Source: JBKCUI01 sp052161605
Lineage (GTDB): Bacteria; Planctomycetota; Planctomycetia; Pirellulales; Pirellulaceae
Strand: one strand, 5' to 3'
DNA length: 64,000 nucleotides
NCBI GenBank assembly: GCA_052161605.1
Contig: CP197409.1
The translations under genes and the position numbers were made by a program. Under the pieces are notes generated by a model, which made no database searches, had not been told where the DNA came from, and was given only the letters and a program-made list of their open reading frames with translations. How positions within the stretch are numbered: position 1 is the stretch's first letter; each line of letters opens with the position of its first letter. Below, piece after piece: positions 50,590-58,713 of the stretch.

Positions 50590-51899
50590 ATAGAGCGAGC
50601 TCCTCCCCCGGTCGATGGGAATCTTTGCAACAACGTTTCGGATCGCAATTGGCTGGCTTTATTGCCCTGGCCGATCAAGGAATCGTTAGCATCACCAACT
50701 TCGCGACCGTTATTCTCCTGGCAATGTTTTGCGAAGACAGCGTGTTCGCCGCCATTGCCTTGGCCGGCCAAGCGATTAGCTACCTCCGCTCCGCCCAAGA
50801 ACGCCTGATATCGGCCCCCTACGGAGCCTTCATACATCGTGCCGAGACCGATCAAACGTCCTACACAGGCAGCAGCCTTCGCCATAGCAGCGTCTTCGTA
50901 CTAGTCTCGTCATTGGCTGCAACCTCAGCCGCCGTCCTCTTCTATTTTAATGCTAGCAGCACCACGATCAGTACTGGCCTCTTGGCTCAATGCCTTTTGC
51001 TTCCCTGTTTGCTGCTTCGCGATCACTTGAGGTACGTGAGTTTCGCAAGATTCCAAGTTAATGTCGCCTTTTCCTTGGACACAGTCGCAAGCCTCGTCCA
51101 GCTCAGTCTTTTGTCTGCACTCTTCTTCCTGGGACGCACAGACGCAGTATCCATCACCCTCGCCTTGGTCGCCAGCAGCCTGGTTCCAATCGTCGCATGG
51201 TTCCTGCTCAAACCGGTGTCGTACCATGTTCTGCCTAACCGTATACGGCCTGACTGGCAGGACAACTGGCGGTATTCTCGTTGGCTCCTCTTTGGACGAC
51301 TCTTTGGTGTCGCCAGCTACCTGGTCATCCCATGGATGATCGCCTTTCAGCTCGGAGATTCGGAAACTGCCCTTTTTGCCAAGGCGATGAACATCATCGG
51401 GATTTCGACCGTCTTTGTCTCCGGTTTGAATAATTACTTTCAGCCGACAACGGTGCACGCATACCATAATGGTGGTCCGGCGGCTCTGCGCACAAAACTT
51501 GCTCGGAACGCAACACTATTCCTGACTGTTCTGGGGGGGCTTTGTTTCGTTTATTTTCTGCTCGGTGAATCCTTGATGCGATTTGTTTACAGAACCAATC
51601 ATCCCGAGCAAGGAAACGTGACTCTTATACTGGGCATTAACGTCTTGGCCTTTAGCCTGGCCATCGTGGCTAGCAATGGACTGGCGGCGCTCCAATCCTC
51701 GGTAGCCAACTTCTGGGCAGAGTTTGGGAATTTTGTGGTCTCGATCGGGGCGGCCTTGATCGTACTGCCGACGTATGGATTAACCGGAGCTGCAACTGCA
51801 ATCTTTATCGGAAGCGCAGCATCGGCAGTCATTACGACCATCATGCTGTGGTGGCAGCTACGACGCGTAGAATCTGCGGAGTCTATCAGCCATGACTAG
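50586..51899 (+). CDS. Polysaccharide flippase (MOP superfamily, Wzx-like)
   Basis: 437 residues with about 12 hydrophobic helices spread evenly (QLAGFIALADQGIVSITNFATVILLAMF at the start; ATLFLTVLGGLCFVYFLLGESLM; FWAEFGNFVVSIGAALIVLPTYGLTGAATAIFIGSAASAV at the end, quoted in parts). This is the layout of Wzx/PST-type lipid-linked oligosaccharide flippases. It starts with GTG overlapping the preceding stop and its own end overlaps the next gene by 8 bp. The role follows from the surrounding glycosyltransferases. Confidence 0.78.
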   Translation: MNRASSSPGRWESLQQRFGSQLAGFIALADQGIVSITNFATVILLAMFCEDSVFAAIALAGQAISYLRSAQERLISAPYGAFIHRAETDQTSYTGSSLRHSSVFVLVSSLAATSAAVLFYFNASSTTISTGLLAQCLLLPCLLLRDHLRYVSFARFQVNVAFSLDTVASLVQLSLLSALFFLGRTDAVSITLALVASSLVPIVAWFLLKPVSYHVLPNRIRPDWQDNWRYSRWLLFGRLFGVASYLVIPWMIAFQLGDSETALFAKAMNIIGISTVFVSGLNNYFQPTTVHAYHNGGPAALRTKLARNATLFLTVLGGLCFVYFLLGESLMRFVYRTNHPEQGNVTLILGINVLAFSLAIVASNGLAALQSSVANFWAEFGNFVVSIGAALIVLPTYGLTGAATAIFIGSAASAVITTIMLWWQLRRVESAESISHD

Positions 51900-52866
51900 C
51901 ACAATCGAAGACGCCACCGTCCCATTGATCAGCATTGCGATCGCCACCTACAACCGATCTGCACTACTCCGACGTGCACTGGAAAGTTTAAGTCAACTCG
52001 AGCCATGTACCGCATTCCGAACGGAAGTTGTCGTGATCGATAATGGCTCAACAGATGACACACGCGATATTGCAATATCATTTTCATCTCCCCAATTTCC
52101 CGTTCGCTGGTTCTTTGAGGAGAAGGGGGGACTTCCCTTCGCAAGAAATCGAGCCGTTGAGGAGTCACGAGGAGACTGGATTGCCTTCTTCGATGATGAT
52201 CAACTCGCTGCGCCGAACTGGCTTAAACGCTTATTCGAGACAGCTCAAGCCGAGAAGCTTTTGTGTGTCGGTGGCCCCCGAGCGCTTCGCATCGAAACCA
52301 CCGAACCACCTCCGTCCCTTCCCGAGTACTCCCGTATGCTACTAGGGGAGATCTCTCTGGACTATCCGCATGATTATCATAGACAGCACCTTCCATGCAC
52401 CGGAAACGTCTTGGTCGCACGTTCCGTCTTTGCTCAAGTCGGGCGATTTGACGAATCTGTTCTCGACGGCGGGGAAGACACCGATTTCTTTAACCGAGTG
52501 CTCGATGCTGGTGTTCGAGCCAAATACACACCAGACGCTTGCGTTGAACATATTATTGCCCCTCGAAGGCTTGAAGCGGACTACTTGCAACTCATAGCCT
52601 ACCGACATGGTCGGCACGTCTGTCGACGGGACTTAAACCTTCACGGTAAAATGTTTGCGGTCGGATCTGCATTGCTTCGTTCGGGCGTGACCGGATTGCC
52701 AAGCATCGCAAAAAAAATCCTTTACCAGATTCGGGGCAAACAGCACGAAGCAATAGCCACCGCCTGCAAGTGGAGTCGGGTATGTGGCTACTGGTCCTAT
52801 CTCAAGCGGGAACTTACGACAGCAGTAGATAATAACACCAGAACCATGCATCGAGGAAAAGGCTGA
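51892..52866 (+). CDS. Glycosyltransferase family 2
   Basis: 324 residues, GT-A fold. ISIAIATYNRSALLRRALESL begins the nucleotide-binding part, VVIDNGSTDDT follows, and DWIAFFDDDQLAAPNWL holds the DxD-type metal site (FDDDQ, with the acidic pair). A later acidic VLDGGEDTDFFNRVLDAG is the catalytic base region. Ends at the rplot of the next gene by one base (TGATG). Third gene of the operon. Confidence 0.88.
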   Translation: MTSTIEDATVPLISIAIATYNRSALLRRALESLSQLEPCTAFRTEVVVIDNGSTDDTRDIAISFSSPQFPVRWFFEEKGGLPFARNRAVEESRGDWIAFFDDDQLAAPNWLKRLFETAQAEKLLCVGGPRALRIETTEPPPSLPEYSRMLLGEISLDYPHDYHRQHLPCTGNVLVARSVFAQVGRFDESVLDGGEDTDFFNRVLDAGVRAKYTPDACVEHIIAPRRLEADYLQLIAYRHGRHVCRRDLNLHGKMFAVGSALLRSGVTGLPSIAKKILYQIRGKQHEAIATACKWSRVCGYWSYLKRELTTAVDNNTRTMHRGKG

Positions 52867-54056
52867 TGCGAATTCTGCTTGTTCATAACTATTATCAACA
52901 GCGTGGTGGAGAGGACCAATGCTTTGAAGATGAAGTCCGCGTGCTTCAAGAGCACGGTGTAATCGTCGAAACCCATTCCGTTCACAATGATTCGATCGAA
53001 CACAAGAACAAACTAAGCGTAGCGCTCGGTACGGTTTGGAATCGAGAGGCAGCGCGATACATCCGTAGCCGAATCGATGCGTTTCAGCCCGATATCTTGC
53101 ATGCGATGAATACGTTTCCATTGCTTTCTCCCTCGGTACTAAGGGCTGCCAAGAAACGCGGCGTAGCGGTCGTGCAAGAGGTTCAAAACTATCGTTTTGC
53201 CTGCGCCAACGCATTCCTATTGCGCAATGGAACAGTCTGCGAAACCTGTTTGCATTCACATCTGCCAATCGCTGCGGTTCAACATCGTTGTTATCGCGAT
53301 AACCTAGCCGGTAGCCTCACTCTGGCGAGCTCGATTTTCATCCACAAACTTTTAAAGACTTGGAACAAGAACGTTGATACCTTTCTGACGCCCTCTCAAA
53401 CAACACGAAGTAAGATGGTGGAGTTTGGCATCGATCCCAAACGTATCTTGATCAAACCGAACACCCTCAATTTCGATCCAGGATTTCAAGCGTCGAATGA
53501 AGACTGTTTCGTATTCGTGGGGCGTCTGTCCCCCGAGAAAGGACTCACCACTGTCTTGAAAGCCTGGCAACAGAACCCGTGTTTTCCCAATCTAAAAGTA
53601 ATCGGTGATGGCCCCGAGGCGGGGCTTGCTCAAGCTGCCGCAGCGAACGATGGTCGCATCGAATGGCTCGGAAAACGCCCCCTAACTGAAGTGTTGGATC
53701 TGGTAGGCAAGGCTAAGTTTCTTATCATGCCCTCGGTTTGGTACGAGGCCTTTGGTCGTACCACCATCGAGGCCTTTGCTAAAGGGACTCCCGTTATCGG
53801 CTCGCGAATTGGTGGAACGGCTGAGATTATCACCGATGAAATTACGGGCTTTCTTTTTGAGCCCAACAGTTCTGCCGATCTGAGCCAAACCATACACAAG
53901 GCTCTCACGCTAACGGAAGATGCGGTCGCTCAAATGCGAGTCGCAGCCCGACACTGCTTCGAGGAAAACTATACGTCTCGGGCCAATCTGAACGGACTGC
54001 TGGCGGCCTACGATTCTGCATTGGCCCATGCGAGTAAGAACCATGACCAGAGCTGA
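52866..54056 (+). CDS. Glycosyltransferase family 4 (group 1)
   Basis: 396 residues. N-terminal domain MRILLVHNYYQQRGGEDQCF, with HAMNTFPLLSPSVL; C-terminal donor-binding domain FVFVGRLSPEKGLTTVLKAW, VIGDGPEAGLAQAA and MPSVWYEAFGRTTIEAFAKG, which holds the EAFGRTTIEAF acidic pair of the GT4 donor site, then GTPVIGSRIGGTAEIITD. An internal cluster CANAFLLRNGTVCETCL is distinctive and occurs in other bacterial GT4 proteins. Fourth gene of the operon, starting on the last base of the previous one. Confidence 0.88.
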   Translation: MRILLVHNYYQQRGGEDQCFEDEVRVLQEHGVIVETHSVHNDSIEHKNKLSVALGTVWNREAARYIRSRIDAFQPDILHAMNTFPLLSPSVLRAAKKRGVAVVQEVQNYRFACANAFLLRNGTVCETCLHSHLPIAAVQHRCYRDNLAGSLTLASSIFIHKLLKTWNKNVDTFLTPSQTTRSKMVEFGIDPKRILIKPNTLNFDPGFQASNEDCFVFVGRLSPEKGLTTVLKAWQQNPCFPNLKVIGDGPEAGLAQAAAANDGRIEWLGKRPLTEVLDLVGKAKFLIMPSVWYEAFGRTTIEAFAKGTPVIGSRIGGTAEIITDEITGFLFEPNSSADLSQTIHKALTLTEDAVAQMRVAARHCFEENYTSRANLNGLLAAYDSALAHASKNHDQS

Positions 54057-55503
54057 TCGAGCGTTCTTGCCTGCTCTGGCCTGCATTGTCGCTCTTCAAG
54101 CCATACTACTGTCGTGCTTGCTACAGCATAAATCCTTTACCGCCGACGAGTGTTATGAATTGCGAAATCTGGCTCTTAACCCACTTACTATCGCTGCTGA
54201 CGGAGATGGGTTCCCCCCGTTGTTTCGATGGCTTCTGAGCGGGGTGATCCTCGTCACAGGGGAACCACTTGCCAGAATCTTTCCCATGCTGACCTCTCTC
54301 CTAGGTACGCTGGTTATCGGTTGGACGGGTCGCAAAATCGCGGGGGCTGCGGGCGGGCTCGCCGGTGCTACTTTTTTCGCCTTCTCTGCGTGCCAATGGG
54401 AATACGCTCAACAACTGCGTTCCTATTCCCTCTATATTCTGGGGATCGCCCTGATGGGCGCGACTTTTTTCAGGCTTGTTCAGAATGCAACGCCGTCTCG
54501 GTGGCTAGGTTTCGTGGTCAGTACCAGCCTTGCCCTGCTAACCCATTACTTTGCCGTTCTATTCGCTGTTGTACTGTGGGGCATTCTAGGTTGGCTAACG
54601 ATCAAGCGTTCAAACAAACTCTCTCCAAAAGGCTTTTTCATCGCTGCGATAGGCTGTGGGGCGCTCTCGCTGCCATTTCTGTGGGCCCTACAGGTCGATC
54701 TGGCCTATCCTCCTCCCCCGGAAGTAGTCAACCCGGTCGATCTAACATCCGTTGCCTATCTGTACCTGTCACTTGCACAAGGCTGGTGCGTAGGTCCCTC
54801 ATCGATTGAGCTACAATCGATGCCTTTGCAGCAAGCTTTGCTGCAGATTGGCCCCTGGGCAATCATTTCATTCGGTGCAGCCTTCTGTTTAATCCTTTCG
54901 TCGATCCTTAGTGAGAAAAAATGGGAAGCAAGTGTTCTGCTCATTTTGCTTAGTATTACCACATTGATAGCCATCGGCTTATCTCTGACGCTGGGGTTTT
55001 CTTTCGTTTCTCGTTACTTAGCGGGCTTGATCGCTCCCACGGCACTTTTGGTGTGTCTAGGTTGTCAACGGTTATGTCATCCCAAGGCTTGGCTACCCTT
55101 GTTAATCCTGCTCGCCATAAACGGTCTATCGATCGCCAATCGCAACTACAATGAACGCTACGATCGAGAAAACTATCGACTCTTGATAGAAACTATCCTG
55201 GCTCAAGATTCCAAGCCTCAGATCTTGGTTCTATCGCATTACATTTCGCATGCCGTGCGCAAAACAGCACCCCAAGGTTGCGATATCACACCACTCGCAT
55301 TTTACTCAGACGATCCGGATGATACCGTATTGTGGGAATCTCTTATTTCTTCAGAACAAAGCTCGGGAGCGTGGCTGGTCACGGAATGGTTCCCGCCTCA
55401 TTCGCCACTGGCAGACGAACGCAATTTGCGCATCGAACAACTAGGGGCCATTCACGTCGCTCGGATCGGTAACACGCTCGAGCTGTATCGCCTAGGCGAC
55501 TAA
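54043..55503 (+). CDS. Membrane glycosyltransferase, GT39/ArnT-like
   Basis: About 486 residues with around ten membrane helices. The first extracytoplasmic loop holds the acidic motif SFTADECYELRNLAL (D-E) typical of the GT-C fold, followed by the H/R-rich and 'FPPLFRWLLSG' segment; EYAQQLRSYSLYILGIAL (the R in QLRSY is a family marker) is present. These enzymes transfer sugars from polyprenyl phosphate outside the membrane. The ATG at 54043 is used here (54028 is also possible); the gene overlaps the preceding one by 14 bp. Last gene of the operon. Confidence 0.8.
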   Translation: MTRADRAFLPALACIVALQAILLSCLLQHKSFTADECYELRNLALNPLTIAADGDGFPPLFRWLLSGVILVTGEPLARIFPMLTSLLGTLVIGWTGRKIAGAAGGLAGATFFAFSACQWEYAQQLRSYSLYILGIALMGATFFRLVQNATPSRWLGFVVSTSLALLTHYFAVLFAVVLWGILGWLTIKRSNKLSPKGFFIAAIGCGALSLPFLWALQVDLAYPPPPEVVNPVDLTSVAYLYLSLAQGWCVGPSSIELQSMPLQQALLQIGPWAIISFGAAFCLILSSILSEKKWEASVLLILLSITTLIAIGLSLTLGFSFVSRYLAGLIAPTALLVCLGCQRLCHPKAWLPLLILLAINGLSIANRNYNERYDRENYRLLIETILAQDSKPQILVLSHYISHAVRKTAPQGCDITPLAFYSDDPDDTVLWESLISSEQSSGAWLVTEWFPPHSPLADERNLRIEQLGAIHVARIGNTLELYRLGD

Positions 55504-55599
55504 GGCATCGCTAGATCATCGCTGCTGGGTTTTCTATTTATTGGAACTATCTTTCACACAGTTTGAAGCGTGAAGCGTGAATCTCCAACAGATTCGTGC

Positions 55600-55694
55600 C
55601 AGGCGGTCAGGCCTCGTCGCCTCGGCCACTACGGGAAGTTCTGCATCTTCGTAGTGGACGAGGTAACGAGGCCATTCGCCCTGGAGACCGCCTG
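55600..55694. repeat. Long imperfect hairpin (95 bp)
   Basis: Outer arm CAGGCGGTC (55600-55608) pairs with GACCGCCTG (55686-55694). Inside it GGCCTCGT (55610-55617) pairs with ACGAGGCC (55666-55673), CCTCG (55620-55624) with CGAGG (55659-55663), and CCACTACG (55626-55633) with CGTAGTGG (55650-55657). Only small bulges interrupt it. No T-run follows, so it is not a simple terminator. Confidence 0.75.
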
Positions 55695-55864
55695 TTCTGA
55701 CTATAAAATTCTAGTTTAAAATTCGAGGGACACAGCACTTGATCGATGGGCAGTGCCCCGGCGTTCCGCTTACAACGCAGATGGGCATCTGATAGAATTG
55801 CAGGATTTGAAGACAAGCTCTGTCCCCACGCGAGCTTCCCCCACCTTCAGATATTCACACCGCT

Positions 55865-55936
55865 AGAGATTAGAGAAACGCGAGAGGATCAATGGTCAAC
55901 TGATTTCAAGACAACTCTTGCGTCTCTCTAATCTCT
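55865..55936. repeat. Inverted repeat pair
   Basis: AGAGATTAGAGA (55865-55876) and TCTCTAATCTCT (55925-55936) are perfect reverse complements, 48 bp apart, in the same empty region as the long hairpin. Confidence 0.6.
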
Positions 55937-56171
55937 CGCGGTGCTGGCCTCCCTGAATCTGCTGGAGAACCCAAGTTGAAGAATTGTCCCTTTGGGTTTA
56001 TTTCGATCCAAAAAGCAGAATGTGTCGAAAGATGCAGGGCGAAAAATAGACGGTTAAAAGGAGGCTGGCCCCCAGCGAAGCTACCATGGCTGGTATTTCC
56101 TGCGGCCTGGCTTAAGATCGATGCCAAATTTCCCTACACACCAATATGGGCCCATTACAGGAACCAGATCG

Positions 56172-57095
56172 ATGCTGCTTTACCATAGCCAGGATTTCGA
56201 GGGGCATGACACAGGAGCTCACCCCGAGTGCATTGAGCGAATCACTCGAGTCAATGAAATGCTCGACAAGAGCGGCTGGCTCGAACGTTGTCCGAGGCCA
56301 GAATGGCAGCTTGCAAGCCCCGACCAATGCCTGCGGATTCACACGGAGCCCTACTTGACCCAGCTTGAGAAATGGTGCCAGGACAATGCGGGGCGAATCG
56401 AAGCGGATACGGTCGTGTCGACTCGCTCGTGGAATGCCGCTTTGCGGGGAGCCGGTGCAGCTTGCGACGCCGTCGAACGAGTGATCCGAGGGGAAGATAC
56501 TAAAGCGTTTTGCGCCATTCGCCCACCCGGACATCATGCGGTTCCCGATAATGCCATGGGGTTCTGTCTGTTGAACAACGTAGCCATCGCGGCTCGCCAT
56601 GCGCGCAGCCTCGGTCTGGAGCGAGTTCTGATTGTCGATTGGGACATCCACCACGGAAACGGAACTCAGGATGCATTCTGGGAAGACCCGACCGTGGCCT
56701 TTGTTTCGATTCATCGTTTCCCATTTTATCCCGGGACAGGTAGAGCCGACGAAAAAGGAGGCGGTGCCGCCGTGGGAACCAAGAAAAATATACCTGTTCA
56801 GGCTAGCACGAGCGCCAAAGACTTTCTCGCTAAATTAATGGATGCCACCGACGCTTTAGCCTCTCGGTTTAAACCTCAGTTGTTACTGCTCAGTGCCGGC
56901 TTTGATGCCCATCGTGCGGATCCAGTTGGCGGTCTGTCTCTGGAAGAATCGGACTTTGAGACCGCAGGACGCTGGATCGGCGAATTGGCTGCAACGCATT
57001 GCGATGGGCGGCTGGTTTCACTACTGGAAGGTGGCTATAACTTGACCCACATGCCACAATCGGTCGACGCCCATTTACGGGGCCTGCATTCCTAG
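56172..57095 (+). CDS. Histone deacetylase-family zinc hydrolase
   Basis: About 307 residues, arginase/deacetylase fold. The ATG at 56172 follows AGGA at a good distance and gives MLLYHSQDFEGHDTGAHPEC; the frame is open to 56121. The active site is intact: RPPGHHA (His121-His122), DWDIHHGNG (Asp158 and His160 as zinc ligands), SAGFDAHRADPVG (Asp245), and the tyrosine in LLEGGYNL. Bacterial members deacetylate acetoin-related substrates, acetylpolyamines or proteins; which applies here is unknown. Followed by the adenine methylase gene after 22 bp. Confidence 0.9.
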   Translation: MLLYHSQDFEGHDTGAHPECIERITRVNEMLDKSGWLERCPRPEWQLASPDQCLRIHTEPYLTQLEKWCQDNAGRIEADTVVSTRSWNAALRGAGAACDAVERVIRGEDTKAFCAIRPPGHHAVPDNAMGFCLLNNVAIAARHARSLGLERVLIVDWDIHHGNGTQDAFWEDPTVAFVSIHRFPFYPGTGRADEKGGGAAVGTKKNIPVQASTSAKDFLAKLMDATDALASRFKPQLLLLSAGFDAHRADPVGGLSLEESDFETAGRWIGELAATHCDGRLVSLLEGGYNLTHMPQSVDAHLRGLHS

Positions 57096-57116
57096 AAGCA
57101 ATATTCAGAAGCAATA
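57094..57116 (+). repeat. Short direct repeat
   Basis: AGAAGCAATA occurs at 57094-57103 and again at 57107-57116, bridging the end of the deacetylase gene and the start of the methylase gene. Probably a small tandem duplication. Confidence 0.5.
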
Positions 57117-57117
57117 A

Positions 57118-57936
57118 ATGGCAAAAGAAGTATCTGCTCCCATCAAATGGCATGGGGGCAAAACGTATCTTGCATCAAGAATCCTGGAATTGATGCCGGA
57201 GCACGTTCATTATGTGGAGCCATTTTTTGGCGGCGGAGCGGTCTTGTTCCGAAAGTCGGCTCCTTTGATCGAGAAGCATTCCGAGGTCGTAAACGATATC
57301 TATGGAGACTTGATCAATTTCTGGAAAGTCCTCCAGTCCAAAGAACTCTATCCCGAGTTCGAACGTATGGTAACGCTGACACCGTTTGCTGAGCCAGTTT
57401 GGAAAGAGGCCTGCACGGATCAGAGCGAAGAACCAATCGCGAGGGCAGTCGCATTCTTCGTTCAGTATCGACAGTCAAGACAGGGGCTTGGGAAGGCATT
57501 CGCGACCATGTCCCGCAGCCGGACACGACGTGGCATGAATGAACAAGTGTCGTCGTGGATCTCGGCGATCGAGGGGTTGCCTGAGGCGCACGAGCGTTTA
57601 CGACGAGTCGTCATTTTTAATGAACAAGCGGCCAAATTGATTCGCCGCGAGGATGATCCCAATACCTTTTTCTATTGTGATCCACCGTACTTGTCAGAAA
57701 CCCGGGCAGTGAAAAATGCTTACTCGCACGAAATGATCGAAGCCGAGCACTTGGAGCTGATCGAGACCTTGGGGAGTATCCAAGGCAAATTTATTTTGAG
57801 CGGCTATCCGCATCCCATGTACAAAATGGCAGAGATTCGATTCGGTTGGCGTTGCGAAGAGATCTCAATTGATAATAAGGCCAGCTCGGCCAAAATCAAA
57901 CCGATCAAAACCGAGTGCTTGTGGATGAACTTTTAG
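57118..57936 (+). CDS. D12-class N6-adenine DNA methyltransferase (Dam-like)
   Basis: 272 residues. APIKWHGGKTYLASRIL is the AdoMet-site start of the alpha-class, EPFFGGGAVLF the FxGxG-type motif I, and FFYCDPPYLSETR the catalytic DPPY motif (about 182-185). The target-recognition part lies between them. It methylates adenine, but the recognition site cannot be read. No restriction endonuclease gene is adjacent, so it is an orphan methyltransferase. It follows the deacetylase gene closely. Confidence 0.88.
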   Translation: MAKEVSAPIKWHGGKTYLASRILELMPEHVHYVEPFFGGGAVLFRKSAPLIEKHSEVVNDIYGDLINFWKVLQSKELYPEFERMVTLTPFAEPVWKEACTDQSEEPIARAVAFFVQYRQSRQGLGKAFATMSRSRTRRGMNEQVSSWISAIEGLPEAHERLRRVVIFNEQAAKLIRREDDPNTFFYCDPPYLSETRAVKNAYSHEMIEAEHLELIETLGSIQGKFILSGYPHPMYKMAEIRFGWRCEEISIDNKASSAKIKPIKTECLWMNF

Positions 57937-57951
57937 TACTTGTTGACAATC

Positions 57952-58704
57952 ATGAACCTAAGCATGCAACGATTGGTTCGTACGGTTCGCCCTTTAGTGG
58001 ACGCCTTGTTTCCTCGTATCTGTCAGGTATGTGAGACGGTTCTTTTGGATCCATTTTCGGAAGCGATCTGCCAAGACTGTTTGCTCAGCTTTGCTCCGGA
58101 CGACAACCGCTGCCAGCGGTGCAGTGCACCAGTCCCCCGCTCCGTCGCAATCAACCCAAAGAAGTGCCATCTGTGCAAGAAGTCTTGGCACTTTCAGAGG
58201 GCGATATGCCTTTGTACTTATCGGGGCCCGGCAGCCAAAGCAGCTCGGAGGATGAAATCCGCCAACCATGAGCCACTCACGGTAGAGATCGGTTGTCATA
58301 TAGGTAGATGGCTGAACGAAACCGCGAATATGGTTCACTACGATGCATTGCTCCCCATCCCTCAACATTGGTATCGTCGTGTGACACATCGCTACAACCA
58401 AGCTGACGTGTTAGCCGAGATGATTGCGACTCAGTGTGACACTCCAGTGCGGTATGATGTTCTCAAACGTACACGTCTGACTGCCAAACAAGGAACGAAG
58501 ACCATCCAAGAAAGGCAGCAGTCGCTTATCGACTCCTTTGCTTGCACGCTCCCTGACTTTGTAAAGTATAAATCCTTATTGCTAGTCGACGATATCGTAA
58601 CGAGTGGGGCGACTGCGAGCGAAGCAGCCAAGCCCCTGATAGCGGCGGGCGCAAAGAGAGTCGATATCGTCGCCTTTGCACGTGGCGCTTCGGCGAGTAA
58701 GTGA
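57952..58704 (+). CDS. ComF-family phosphoribosyltransferase-like protein
   Basis: About 250 residues. A double zinc-ribbon N-terminus (CQVCET, CQDCLL, CQRCSA, CHLCKK) is followed by a PRTase domain with the PRPP loop LLVDDIVTSGATASEA near the end and NQADVLAEMIA before it. This is the ComF/GntX arrangement, linked to DNA uptake in competent bacteria. ATG at 57952 is used (a TTG at 57940 is also open). It converges with the DUF1559 gene, 9 bp apart. Confidence 0.87.
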   Translation: MNLSMQRLVRTVRPLVDALFPRICQVCETVLLDPFSEAICQDCLLSFAPDDNRCQRCSAPVPRSVAINPKKCHLCKKSWHFQRAICLCTYRGPAAKAARRMKSANHEPLTVEIGCHIGRWLNETANMVHYDALLPIPQHWYRRVTHRYNQADVLAEMIATQCDTPVRYDVLKRTRLTAKQGTKTIQERQQSLIDSFACTLPDFVKYKSLLLVDDIVTSGATASEAAKPLIAAGAKRVDIVAFARGASASK

Positions 58705-58713
58705 ATCGTTATC

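Larger units (their letters stand above)
55504..56171. other. Hairpin-rich intergenic region after the polysaccharide operon
   Basis: About 670 bp without a convincing gene. It holds a tandem GAAGCGT repeat (about 55564-55580), a small hairpin GAATCT-ccaac-AGATTC (55579-55595), a 95-bp near-perfect inverted structure (55600-55694), and an inverted pair AGAGATTAGAGA/TCTCTAATCTCT (55865-55876, 55925-55936). The overlapping short frames around these are not supported. Confidence 0.6.
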
